DNA of 64,000 bases from Riptortus pedestris (lineage: Eukaryota > Arthropoda > Insecta > Hemiptera > Alydidae), in the NCBI GenBank assembly GCA_019009955.1, contig CM032228.1, positions 259,590,001-259,654,000 of the forward strand. Reading direction: 5' to 3'. Both the position numbers and the translations under genes were made by a program. Below, piece after piece: positions 37,021 through 46,879 of the stretch. How positions within the stretch are numbered: position 1 is the first letter of the stretch; every line of letters starts with the position of its first letter. The notes beneath the pieces are model-generated. The model did no database searches and was not told the DNA's origin. It saw only the letters and a program-made list of their open reading frames with translations.

Positions 37021-37584
37021 ATTGCAGTTAACACAGATACCGCCAGGGGATGATGGTATTAATTATGCTATGATAAAGAATCTATCCAAACTGAGTGTAT
37101 GATATATCCAGACAACTGGAATAAATCAATTATCATACCAATCCCTAAACCTTATAATGACACTTGCTACTAATTGCCGGTCAATAGTTTTAACCAGCTG
37201 CGTTTGTAAGGTTTTTGAAAGGATATTAATCAAGAGATTGTTGTGGTATTAGAAGAATAAATTACTATCTAGTTACCAATGTCGATTCAGACCGAACGAT
37301 GGATCACACTGTTAGATTGGAAAGCGATATTAGAAATGCATTCTTAAACAAAACATTAATCGTTGTAGTCTCCTTTGATATTGAAGAAGCTTATAATACA
37401 GTTTGGCGAGAAACTATTATACAAAAACTCTATGAATGGAATATTCCAGCAATAATTATGAAATTCCTTAAACATTTTCTATTGAATAGAACAATTAGAG
37501 GCAAAATTGGTCACAATTATTCCAGTAGATATGCAAAGGAAAATGGAATTCCCCAAGGATGTGTTTTAAGCACCACCCTTTTTA
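37021..37584 (+). pseudogene. Non-LTR reverse transcriptase fragment (fingers and palm)
   Basis: The early part holds a PPGDDGINYAMIKNLSKLS block (PGPDGI-type motif). After frameshifts and stops, 37,299-37,584 is open with motif A (SFDIEEAYNTVW) and motif B (ENGIPQGCVLSTTLF). It is closely similar to the copy at 47,043-47,588. It is cut immediately after motif B by a family A left end, so the YADD box and everything after it are missing. Confidence 0.88.
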
Positions 37585-37705
37585 GCAGATCTCCCTTCAG
37601 GGAAATCAGCTATTGAGGTTGTACTCATGACGGAATTTTCGAAATAGTTCTTCAAATGCCCATCGATCCTACCTAGTAGATGACGAAAATGAGGTCCGTT
37701 CAAAA

Positions 37706-37706
<1 letters not shown>
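37585..37706 (+). repeat. Family A left-end fragment
   Basis: AGCAGATCTCCCTTCAGGG plus AAATCAGCTATTGAGG forms a hairpin, followed by CATCGATCCTACC and GAGGTCCGTTCAAAAC up to a TA tract. It matches 49,857-49,980 and, in reverse, 40,905-41,035. Confidence 0.85.

Positions 37707-37775
<69 letters not shown>
37707..37775. repeat. (TA)n microsatellite, ~67 bp
   Basis: Uninterrupted TA repeats joining a family A left end to a PLE-tail-like segment. Confidence 0.95.
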
Positions 37776-37779
<4 letters not shown>

Positions 37780-38000
37780 AGTTCCCAATCAATCCCTCTC
37801 TACTGTTTGACACACCGTGAATAATTCAAAGCATGATTATGGTTGGCAATTATTATAATGAAATAGTATCTATAATGCACATATTTTCTGCCAAACCCAC
37901 TCCCAACACACATAGTTTATTAATAGTCAGTTATAAGTAGAAAGAAATTCCAATAGTGCCAGCATTTAACAGGAAATAAGTTAATACAATTAACTCTGTG
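37776..38000 (+). repeat. Segment shared with the PLE 3' flank at 44.94-45.15 kb
   Basis: Shares GAATAATTCAAA, CATCTATAATG-type phrases, CACATAGTTTA and CCAGCATTTAACAGGAAATAAG, in the same order, with 44,935-45,160. There it is the 3' UTR of the GIY-YIG ORF. Here no GIY-YIG frame follows. Confidence 0.65.
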
Positions 38001-38356
38001 TGCTGTCCTCCGTGCGACTTTCCCTTCCCCTTGACATTTATAACCTCTCTAATACGAATTATTCATAGAACTACTATATAAGTCGAAAAAAAAAACAGTA
38101 TTACGCTTATAACAAATAAATATTTTATTATTACATTTGTAATAGGAATCCGGCGAGGAGCTATGGCGAAGTTAATGCCTTTTTCTAATACTTGAAGGGT
38201 TTCTCTGGAAAATTCTTCGTTCGTGAGATTGATGACCGTTTTCTTCAGAGAGTCTCCATAAATGTTGACTTTTTTCGGTGTGGCGAGCTTATTGAATTTC
38301 TTCTTCTGTATGTCGGTGTGCTTAGTAAAGTCGCGCTTAGCTGCCTCCCAGCACTA

Positions 38357-38790
38357 AGCACCACATCACAAACTCCAAACAATTTGTCAACATTCGGGAC
38401 ATTAAAATTGAAGCTGAAGACATCCTCGTAAGCTACGATGTCAAGTCCCTTTTTACCAAGGTACCTGTGGACGAAACACTGAATCTAATGAAGAACCTCC
38501 TCACAGAAGAAGAATTCAGCCTTGCAAAGTTATGTCTGCAGTCCACCTACTTCCTATTCAACGGCGAATACTACTCACAGCTCGAAGGCGCTGCAATGGG
38601 ATCGCCGCTAAGTCCACTAGCAGCCAACTTATACATGGAAGACTTCGAACGGAGGGCTCTCGACTCTGCACTTCACACACCGGTCTGCTGGTATCGATAC
38701 GTGGTCGACACATTGTCATCTGGAGACACGGCCGTGATTCTCGATTGAAGTTTCTGAACCACCTGAATAGTATAAACACATTAGTATAAA
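38357..38790 (+). pseudogene. Penelope-like element reverse transcriptase fragment
   Basis: PLE-type RT motifs occur in one plus-strand frame: VSYDVKSLFTKVPVDETL, then FLFNGEYYSQ, GAAMGSPLSPLAANLYME and WYRYVVDT, the last a damaged form of RYVDDT in which the first catalytic Asp is replaced by Val. The frame stops at 38,748 and homology (FLNHLNSIN) continues in a shifted frame to about 38,790. Flanking N-terminal and GIY-YIG domains are absent. A (TA)n tract and a different repeat follow at 38,820. Confidence 0.88.
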
Positions 38791-38836
38791 TTACAACCTG
38801 GTCGAAAACATCAGCACAATTATATATATATATATA

Positions 38837-39765
38837 TACTAGCGGACCCGGCAGACGTTGTCCTGCATGATATATCAAGCGATTAGGATATTAAATTTAA
38901 TAATGTTATGTTTAAAAAAAAATCTTCTTTTAATAACGCAAAAAATAACATTTGTTATTGTTATTGTGCACGATTACCAAAACACAAATAGTAAACAAAA
39001 TATCGCGAAACCTTGGTACGCAAAAAGAAAAGGAAAATATGAGAGAAGGAAAAGAAGACGTTTTAGTTCTATGATTATCTGGTAGAATGCGCAATACACG
39101 TCCCTAAAAATAAACAGTTGTTGACCAATAGTTGAAATAAATCACAACTCTTAGCAATAATAATGCAAATGCATAAATATAAATAAGGAAAAGAAAAAAA
39201 ATTGGAACATTCAAAACAAATAAAAATAAATTTGGACAATAAATAACAATGTCTGAAAGTGAAAACCTCTCGCAACTGAAAACATCTTTATTTAGATGAC
39301 ATACTTAAACTCTAAGGATATACATTATACAAACATATTAACATTTCATTACATTTCCAATAACCTCGCCCTTCGCCCTTCGACCGGAGACCGAGTTTTG
39401 TTCAGTTCGGTTCAATCGTTGGTGCCCAATAAAATTGTTGGCCCACTTTACTTTTTTAGTGTATATCTCGTTTATACTTTATTATACGACGAAAGTGAAT
39501 ATGACAAAAGTTACTCCAAATAACGACGTAAACAACTCTTATCCTGTGCATATTTGCCGAAAACCCAATAGGAAACGAAATACGGCTATTTTTAATTTCA
39601 GGCCTCCCTCACGACCCCCACTCCTGCTCCATCTGCCTGGCCGATCTGCGGCGCTAAACCATCCGGGGCGTCACTCGAACGCGTATTTAAAAATTCAATC
39701 AAATCGGTCCATCCGTCTAGGAGGAGTTCAGTGACATACACACGTACGCTAGAATTATATATATA
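38837..39765 (+). mobile_element. Interspersed element with GGACCCGGCAGACGTTGTCC-type end, carrying a family C module
   Basis: Begins after a TA tract with ACTAGCGGACCCGGCAGACG and ends near AATCGGTCCATCCGTCTAGG followed by TACACACGTACG and a second TA tract. Internally, 39,330-39,620 is a reverse-oriented family C ~298-bp module (CCCAATAGGAAACGAAATAC, AGGCCTCCCTCACGACC). The ends differ from family C, so this is either a sister family or a mosaic. It contains no recognised protein-coding sequence. Confidence 0.6.
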
Positions 39766-39766
39766 A

Positions 39767-39835
<69 letters not shown>
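39766..39835. repeat. (TA)n microsatellite between two interspersed elements
   Basis: About 65 bp of TA joins the previous element's right end to a reversed family C tail. Confidence 0.95.
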
Positions 39836-39836
<1 letters not shown>

Positions 39837-40885
39837 TAGCTCAGATACCCGGCTTCGCCCGGGAATTCATTTGAGGCTGAATGGTGATGGTATTTTTTAG
39901 CAGGCTTTACATTGCACAATATTTTGACATTTACCCGTCCCAGTGTTTAGGATTGATACCCGTCTTTGCCATGGATTTGCTAATAATAGAATTATTTGTT
40001 CGATAAGGCTTCACAGTCTTCGATATTTTTATATTCCCCGTCTCTAATACATGTAAATATGGTGAATTTTTATTTCAGGCCTCCCTTATAACCCCCCTCC
40101 CGTTCGAACCTAAAAATTTTAATATAACTTATAATCATGGAAGAATTAATGCTAATTGACATACCGAGTTTTGTTAAGTTCGGTTCAGCCGTTAGTGCCC
40201 GCTAATGTTTTAACGTATAACTCATTTATACTTAGGTATACGACAAAAGTGTATATAACAAAAGTTACTCCAAATAACAAAATAAACAACTTTTGTTTGT
40301 TTATATTTGCGGAAAACCCAATAGGAGACGAAATATCGCTATTTTTAATTACAAGCTTTCCTTATAACCCCCACTCCTGCCCGTCCATAGAAATGTTGGT
40401 ATGGCTTATTATAATAAGGCCTCACTGCTAATACACATACCTAGTTTTATTTAGTTCGGTTGAGTCTTTTTTGGCAAATAATATTGTTGTCTCCCGCTAT
40501 AATTTTTAGCGTATAACGCATTTAAACTTCGGTATACGACAAAAGAGTATATAACAAAAGTTACTCTAAATAACAAAATAAACAACTTTTGTTATGTGCA
40601 TATTTGCCGAAAAACCAATAGAAAACGAAATATCGCTATTTTTAATTTTAGGCTTCCCCTATAACCCCCATTCCTGTTCGCCTCAGAGAAAATTATATAA
40701 TAGTAGTAATATACATACCAAGTTTCATAAAATTCGGTTCAGCCGTTTATGCGTGAAAAGGTAACAAACAAACAAACAAACATGAAAGAAACAAAATGTA
40801 GTTATGGTGTCTATGACATGTGAAACGAAAAGTTATCGTGAAATTTCGCGAAAAAAATCAATGTACAGACAGAGGTTACAATTAT
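39836..40885 (-). mobile_element. Family C element, near-full copy
   Basis: On the plus strand the tail comes first (ACTAGCTCAGATACCCGGC, GAATTCATTTGAGGCTGAAT), then ~290-bp modules, then the head block ending AATGTACAGACAGAGGTTAC. Non-coding. Confidence 0.82.
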
Positions 40886-40904
40886 ATATATATATATATA
40901 TATA

Positions 40905-41035
40905 TAATTTTGAACGGACCTCATTTTCGTCATCTCCTGGGTAGGATCGATGGACATTTGAAGAAAATTTTCGAAAATCGCGTCATGAGTACGACCTCAA
41001 TAGCTGATTTCCCTTCAGGGAAATCTGCTAAAAAT
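40905..41035 (-). repeat. Family A left-end fragment, reversed
   Basis: TTTTGAACGGACCTCATTTTC through GATTTCCCTTCAGGGAAATC, a 20-bp near-perfect palindrome that forms the terminal hairpin. It is joined by short TA tracts and a family C module scrap (41,036-41,154). Confidence 0.82.
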
Positions 41036-41150
41036 GTGTATCTCGTGCATACTTCGTTGTACGACAAATGACAATATAACAAAAGTTACTTTGCCTAACA
41101 AAATAAACAATTTCTGATATGTGCATGTGTGCCGAAAAACCAGTAGGAAG

Positions 41151-41154
<4 letters not shown>

Positions 41155-41208
<54 letters not shown>
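41155..41208. repeat. (TA)n microsatellite
   Basis: TA repeats separating a family C module scrap from a full family C head. Confidence 0.95.
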
Positions 41209-41213
<5 letters not shown>

Positions 41214-42663
41214 CTAACCTCTGACTGTACATTGATTTTTTTCGCGAATTTTCACGATAACTTTTCGTTTCACATGTCATAGACACCATAACTGCATTTT
41301 GTTTCTTTCGTGTTTGTTTGTTTGTATGTTACCTTTTCACGCATAAACGGCTGAACCGAATTTTATGAAACTTGGTATATATATTACAACTAGCCCAACT
41401 TAGACTTTAGGCTATATTAATATTCTCTCAGACAAACAGGAGTGGGGGTTATAAGAAAGGCCTGAAATTAAAAATAGCGATATTTCGTTTCCTATTGCTT
41501 CTTCACCAAATATGCACATAAAAAAGTTGTTTATTTTGTTCTTTAGAGTAACTTTTTTTATATACACTTTTGCCGTATACGGAAATATAAATGAGTTATA
41601 CGCTAAAAACTATAGCGGGAGTCCACAATTTTATTTGGCACAAAAGACTCAACCGAACTAAACCAAACTCGCTATGTGAATTAATACTAACGATTTCCTT
41701 ATAATCAGCCATACTAACCTTTCTAGGGATGGGCAGGAGTGGGGGTTATAAGGGAGGCCTGAAATTAAAAATAGCGATATTTCGTTTCCTATTGCTTTTT
41801 CAGCAAATATGCACATAACAAAAGTTGTTTATTTTGTTATTTCAAAAAACTTTTGTATATGCACTTTTGTCGTATACGGAAGCATAAATGAGTTATACGC
41901 TATAAACTAAAGCGGGAGTCCACAATTTTATTTGGCAATAAAGACTCAACCGAATTAAACGAAACTCGGTATGTGAATTAGTACTAACGCCTTCATTATA
42001 ATAAGCTATACTAACATTTCTAGGGACGGGCAGGAGTGGGTGTTATAAGGAAGGCCTGAAATTAATAATAGTGATATTTCGTTTCCTATTGCATTTTCGG
42101 CAAAAATGCACATAACAAAAGTTTTTTTTTTTGTTATTTAGAGAAACTTTTTTTAATATACATTATCATCGTACACCGAAGTATAAAGGCGTTATATGGT
42201 AAAAATTATAGCGGGAGACAACAATTTTATTTGGCACAAAAGACTCAATCGAACTAAATAAAACACTCAGTATGTGTATTAGCACTAACGCCTTCCTTAT
42301 AATAAGCCATACTAACATTTCTAGGAACGGGCAGGAGTGGGGGTTATAAGGGAGGCCTGAAATTAATAATAATGATTTCCTATTGGGGGAAAAAATTAAT
42401 TCAAATGTATGTCAATATTTTCTCAATAATTCAAATCTATGCCTAATGCACAGGAGACGGGAAATATGACTATATGCAGGACAGTGAATTCTTACATAAA
42501 AAAAATAATTTTATTATTAACAAATGCCAACAACGGGTATTAACCCTAAACACTGGAACGGGTAAATGTCAAAATATATTGCAAAGTAAAGCCTTGCCAA
42601 AAATATACTATCACCATTCAGCCTCAAATGAATTCCCGAGCGAAGCCGGGTATCTGAGCTAGT
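41209..42663 (+). mobile_element. Family C element, full copy
   Basis: The head (AACCTCTGACTGTACATTG) is followed by modules whose AGGAGTGGG landmark lies at about 41,438, 41,735, 42,032 and 42,333 (spacings ~297-301), then the tail GCCGGGTATCTGAGCTAG. Closely parallel to 17,132-18,736, including its shortened last module. Confidence 0.85.
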
Positions 42664-42664
42664 A

Positions 42665-44670
42665 TATATATAAAATTGTAACCTCTGTCTGTATATTAAT
42701 TTTTTTCGCGAAATTTCACGATAACTTTTCATTTCACATGTCATAGACACCATAACTGCATTTTGTTTCTTTCGTGCCTGTTTGTTTGTTTGTTACCTTT
42801 TCACGCATAAACGGCTGAACCGAATTTTATGAAACTCGGTATGTATATTACTACTAGCCCACCTTAGACTTTAGGCTATATTAGTATTCTCTGAAGCGAA
42901 CAGAAGTGGGGGTTATAAGGGAGGCCTGAAATTAAAAATAGTAATATTTCGTTTCGTATTGCTTTTTCGGCAAATACGTACATAACGATAGTTGTTTATC
43001 TTGTTATTTAGAGTAACTTTTGTTATATACACTTTTGTCGTATACCGAAGTATAAATGAGTTATACGCTAAAAACTATAGGGGGAGTCCACAATTTTATT
43101 TGGCACAAAAGACTCAACCGAATTAAACCAAACTCGGTATGTGAATTAGCACTAACGCCTTCATTATAACTAGCCATACTAACATTTCTAGGGACGGGCA
43201 GGGGAGGGGGTTGTAAGGGTGGCCTGAAATTAAAAATAGCTATATTTCGTTTCCTATTGAGTTTTCTGCAAATATGCACATGACAAAAGTTGTTTATTTC
43301 AAGTAACTTTTGTTATATTTTCTTTTGTTTTATAACAACGTATAAACGAGATATACACAAAAAACTAAAGCGGGAGCCAACTATTTTATTGGGCACTAAC
43401 GATTGAACCAATCTTAACAAAACTCGGCATGTGAATTAGCATTAATTCACATTATTAAGATTAAGCTTCAATTATTACATTAAGATTATAAGCTATATTC
43501 AAATTTTTAGGTTCAGACGGGAGTGGGGGTTATAAGGGAGGCCTGAAATAAAAATTCGCGATATTTCATCTTCAACTTATTTTTCGGCAATCGTGCACAT
43601 AACAAAAGCTGTTTACTTTTTATTATATTATATTTTATTATTTAATTAGATTAACTTTTGTTTTATAATTATTTTTTTGTAAAATAAGGTATGAATCAAG
43701 TAATTTGTGTAGAAATCTTGATATGCCCAGAAATTCATTCCAATAAGAACTACCCGGTACCTCACCTGGATAAGTTAATTCCAATCCATGTTAGAATTTT
43801 ATCCTTAGTAATTCAAAACTATGTTTTTTTTTAACGCCAGTAACAGTTGCACCAAATAAAGTATACCCCCCCCCCTTCTCATATCCCAAACATTAATTCA
43901 TGAGAAACGCCGGTTTTCTGTATGTGTATTTAATACATTATTTAATTAGAACGTGAAAAATATTTGAAAAAACTGTTTTCGTATTGTGAAGATAATGTAA
44001 TATGATTTGTTAATATAATTGAATGTATTAAAGAATTGATATCCTAAAGGAGTTGGCAGCACTGAGGCTAGGGAGGTGTCGAGCTACTTCCTTTGTCCTA
44101 TCAGTTCTGCCGTTTCCCTGCCGACCACATATTGGTCTATGTTTACATGATAATTGATGCTTACACTTTTAGTAATGTAGTGTTATTCTCAGGAATGTGA
44201 ATTTGTTTAATAATCATAAATAAATAATTTAAAAGGATGAACGCTGGGGATGTGCACCCAGTTATTTCTGGTATTTATTAACTCTGCTCCGTTAATGTAT
44301 GATATACTTTACTAAATACCAATATAAACATACAATTTACAATCGACACTTACAAAAGATTATTTTTAATTGCGGTTATGACTTACCTAAAACAGCTGTC
44401 ACCATTAAGCTTTGTACCGCATCAAGGGAAAGGAACTTTTATTCATACATGCTTTGGAAGATATTTAAAAAATATTGAGGAGAGGGAAGTCTTAAATAAC
44501 AAATAATTTTATTATGAACAAATCCACAGCAGCGACGGGTATGAACGCTAAAGACTGTGACGGGGAAATGTCAAGATATTGTGGAAAGTAAAGACTTGCT
44601 AAAAAAATACCATCTTCGTTCACACTCAAATGAATTCCCGGGTGAAGCCGGTTACCTTAGCTAGTACATA

Positions 44671-44672
<2 letters not shown>
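42665..44672 (+). mobile_element. Family C element split by a ~620-bp insertion
   Basis: The head at 42,674 is followed by modules to about 43,838. The expected continuation is interrupted and resumes at about 44,462 (GGAAGTCTTAAATAACAAAT), running to the tail GAAGCCGGTTACCTTAGCTAG. The order of phrases on the two sides matches unbroken copies. Confidence 0.75.
43840..44460. other. Insert within a family C copy; no gene seen
   Basis: Starts with a T-run and ends near AAAAATATTGAGGAGAG. No coding or terminal inverted repeats were recognised. It may be a nested element or unrelated genomic sequence. Confidence 0.45.

Positions 44673-44732
<60 letters not shown>
44673..44732. repeat. (TA)n microsatellite between two tail-to-tail ends
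   Basis: The left side is a family C tail in plus orientation. The right side is a PLE 3' end in minus orientation with the same hairpin tail. Confidence 0.95.
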
Positions 44733-44734
<2 letters not shown>

Positions 44735-45160
44735 TAGCTCAGATACCCGGCGATGTCCGGGAAATCATTCTTGACTGACTAATGATGGTATTTTGATAGT
44801 AAGGGCTTCAATGTGTACAAATACACTTCCCTCCACGACGTAATGATTTTCCAAAATAGCCAATCCTAAGGGTAAATTTTGGGTATTAATAGAATAGAAA
44901 TTTTAGTTATGAATAAATGAAAATGTGTTCCTAACTATCTCTACACTTTTTGACTCACCGTTTTGAATAATTCAAACCATTATCATGAATAGCATTTATT
45001 ACAATTAAATATCATCTATAATGAACATATTTCCTTTCAAAAACCAATCCGAGCACATATAGTTTAAGCATAGTTTAGCACGTAAGGTTATATTCATAAT
45101 AGCAGATCTCAGTGGAAATCACTTCCCGTAATGCCAGCATTTAACAGGAAATAAGTAAAC
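44733..45160 (-). mobile_element. 3' UTR and terminal hairpin of a Penelope-like element
   Basis: Directly downstream of the GIY-YIG stop on the minus strand. It ends in CCGGACATCGCCGGGTATCT plus GAGCTAG, where CCGG and CCGG arms form a hairpin before a TA tract. The last ~75 bp align with the tails of family C elements (AAAGCC..., ATACCATCA, CAGTCAAGAATG/CAGCCTCAAATG). This links the two families. Confidence 0.7.
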
Positions 45161-45928
45161 TCAAATAGTTTTAATACTATTAAGGTCTTCGGGTCTTGAC
45201 CTTGTCTTCATTTTGGTTGCCAACGTTTCGCTTCTAGCTTCCTCAGTGCTATCTCTCTGAGACTGATGAGTTGTATGTTCATCTCTGGTATATATTTGAG
45301 TCTTATCCGGTTTCCTTGGGCGGAGTCTTCCCTTCCAGGTGTCTACGGATACTTCTTCCGGTGGACGTTCATCGCTTATACCGTCGTTTTCGTTTCTTAT
45401 TCGAGGTCTCTGTGGATTGACCGGCTTCCAGAGTTTGCTGAGTCTGTATCCATCCTCTCTATTGAAGTTGTTAGGGCATTTCGCTATTTCTATAGCTTCT
45501 CGAACCAGTCTTTCTTGGTATCGGTCCACCTTTGCCAGTACCTTAACTTCATCGAATTTAATGTTGTGGTTGGTTTCCCAGAAATGTTCCGCTATTGGTG
45601 ATTCTTCTGTCCGAAACTTTTTTAAACTCTTGATATGCTCGGCGACCTTAGTGTTTATCAATCTGCCGGTCTGGCCAATGTATTCTGAGCCGCAAGAACA
45701 TGGTATGCTGTATATTCCCGGGATTTTTGTGTGGACTTTATCTTTGCAGCTGGGTAACATCTGTGCTATTTTCCTGTCAGTGCCAAATGCTGTTTCTATG
45801 CCTTGCTTCTTGAGTATTCTAGAGATCTTTTCTGTTGTACCTTTAACAAAAGGTATTACGGCTGTTTTCCGGGGTTCCTCTTCATTTGTTCTTGTCTTCT
45901 TGAGGAGACTAATGCAGCTCTCCCATTA
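45161..45928 (-). pseudogene. Penelope-like element C-terminal region with GIY-YIG endonuclease domain
   Basis: An open minus-strand frame with the PLE post-RT linker (VIPFVKGTTEKISRILKK, then TAFGTDRKIAQML) and a GIY-YIG domain: GIYSIPCSCGSEYIGQTGR, an EHIKSLKK helix, then AEHFWETNH and an E-containing EAIEIAKCPNNFNREDG block. These are the catalytic Tyr/Tyr-Gly core and the acidic site expected of this nuclease, which in PLEs is thought to nick the target for primed reverse transcription. The domain itself looks intact, but RT is absent because the frame meets a stop at about 45,930, so the element is 5'-truncated. A long charged tail (RPRKPDKTQIY...) follows the domain, then the stop at 45,161. 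Confidence 0.92.
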
Positions 45929-46519
45929 GAGTTATCAACATTCTTCTCCTTAAATTATTGATTCAAAATATTATTGTAATAATTTATCTACCTGATGGAA
46001 TTAAATAATAGTGTTACCCTAAAAATAATTTCATTTATATTCAAAAAGCTAGTCGAGGGGAAGAGATCGTAGCCGTCCCTGCAACCTAAGTAATACTTTA
46101 AACAATCACAGCTAGTTTAAACGCATATTGTCTTTTGTCATTATGGCATTACCAGTAACGTTTAATTGTTATGATAGTACATATTTGTTTCAATATCATG
46201 AGGATATCAGAAATAAGATAATATATTATCAAAATCAAAGAGTTTGACTCCCTACTACTTCCGCTATCACTCCTTGAGGAAATTCAGGATGATTCTGTTT
46301 AAATAATACATTACTCCAATTCAATAATGGAAAACCTCTTATAGTTTGAATTTCTATTGGAAATAAATAACAAAGTTATTTTAGTTAAACGAGGGGGGGG
46401 GGGCGGAGATTTATAATTTCACTAATCCGAATCATACTTAGAACTAAATAATCGAAATAGATAAGACTAAAACATAACATCATTTGTCATAATATGCCTT
46501 TATTAAAAACACTTAAATA
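45929..46519. other. AT-rich spacer, no gene seen
   Basis: Stops in all frames and a G-run (46,391-46,403). No recognised repeat apart from short AT-rich phrases. Confidence 0.5.
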
Positions 46520-46757
46520 AGTACTAATAAAATCGTCGACTCCCGCTATAGATTTAGCGTATATCCCGTATTTATTTCATTTTACGACAAAAGTTGCTCT
46601 AAATAACAAAGTAAAGAACTTTTATTATACCATTTAAGAACCGGCAATTATGCACTTAACAAAAGTTGTTTATTTTGTTATTTGGAGTAACTTTTGTTAT
46701 ATACACTTTTGTCGTATACCTAAGTATAAATGAGTTATACGTTAAAAACTTAGAGCC
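46520..46757. repeat. Foldback of two family C module pieces
   Basis: The left arm, about 46,525-46,627, is a reversed module segment (CGACTCCCGCTATAG, ACGACAAAAGTTG). The right arm, about 46,640-46,757, is the same segment forward (ACAAAAGTTGTTTATTTTG, TTTTGTCGTATACC). The arms are diverged and ~100 bp long, with a short spacer. Confidence 0.65.
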
Positions 46758-46879
46758 ACACATTTCTTCAAAATTTCTAGCTCTGAAAATTACTCTCCTC
46801 AATTTCTCGATTATAAAATGTAATAGAGTCAGTGCCTCTGCCAATTAGTAATACTTCTGACAATCCTCTCATGACCTAA

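Noticed and set aside
45195..45265. Hammerhead-ribozyme-like string (CTGAGGA...GAAAC on the minus strand) near the PLE C-terminus
   Set aside because: CUGANGA and GAAA core strings are present, but the intervening bases cannot form a proper stem II and the segment is coding. No matching stem I or III was found.
45266..45929. Plus-strand frames of 111 and 196 codons
   Set aside because: They are antisense shadows of the GIY-YIG coding region on the minus strand.
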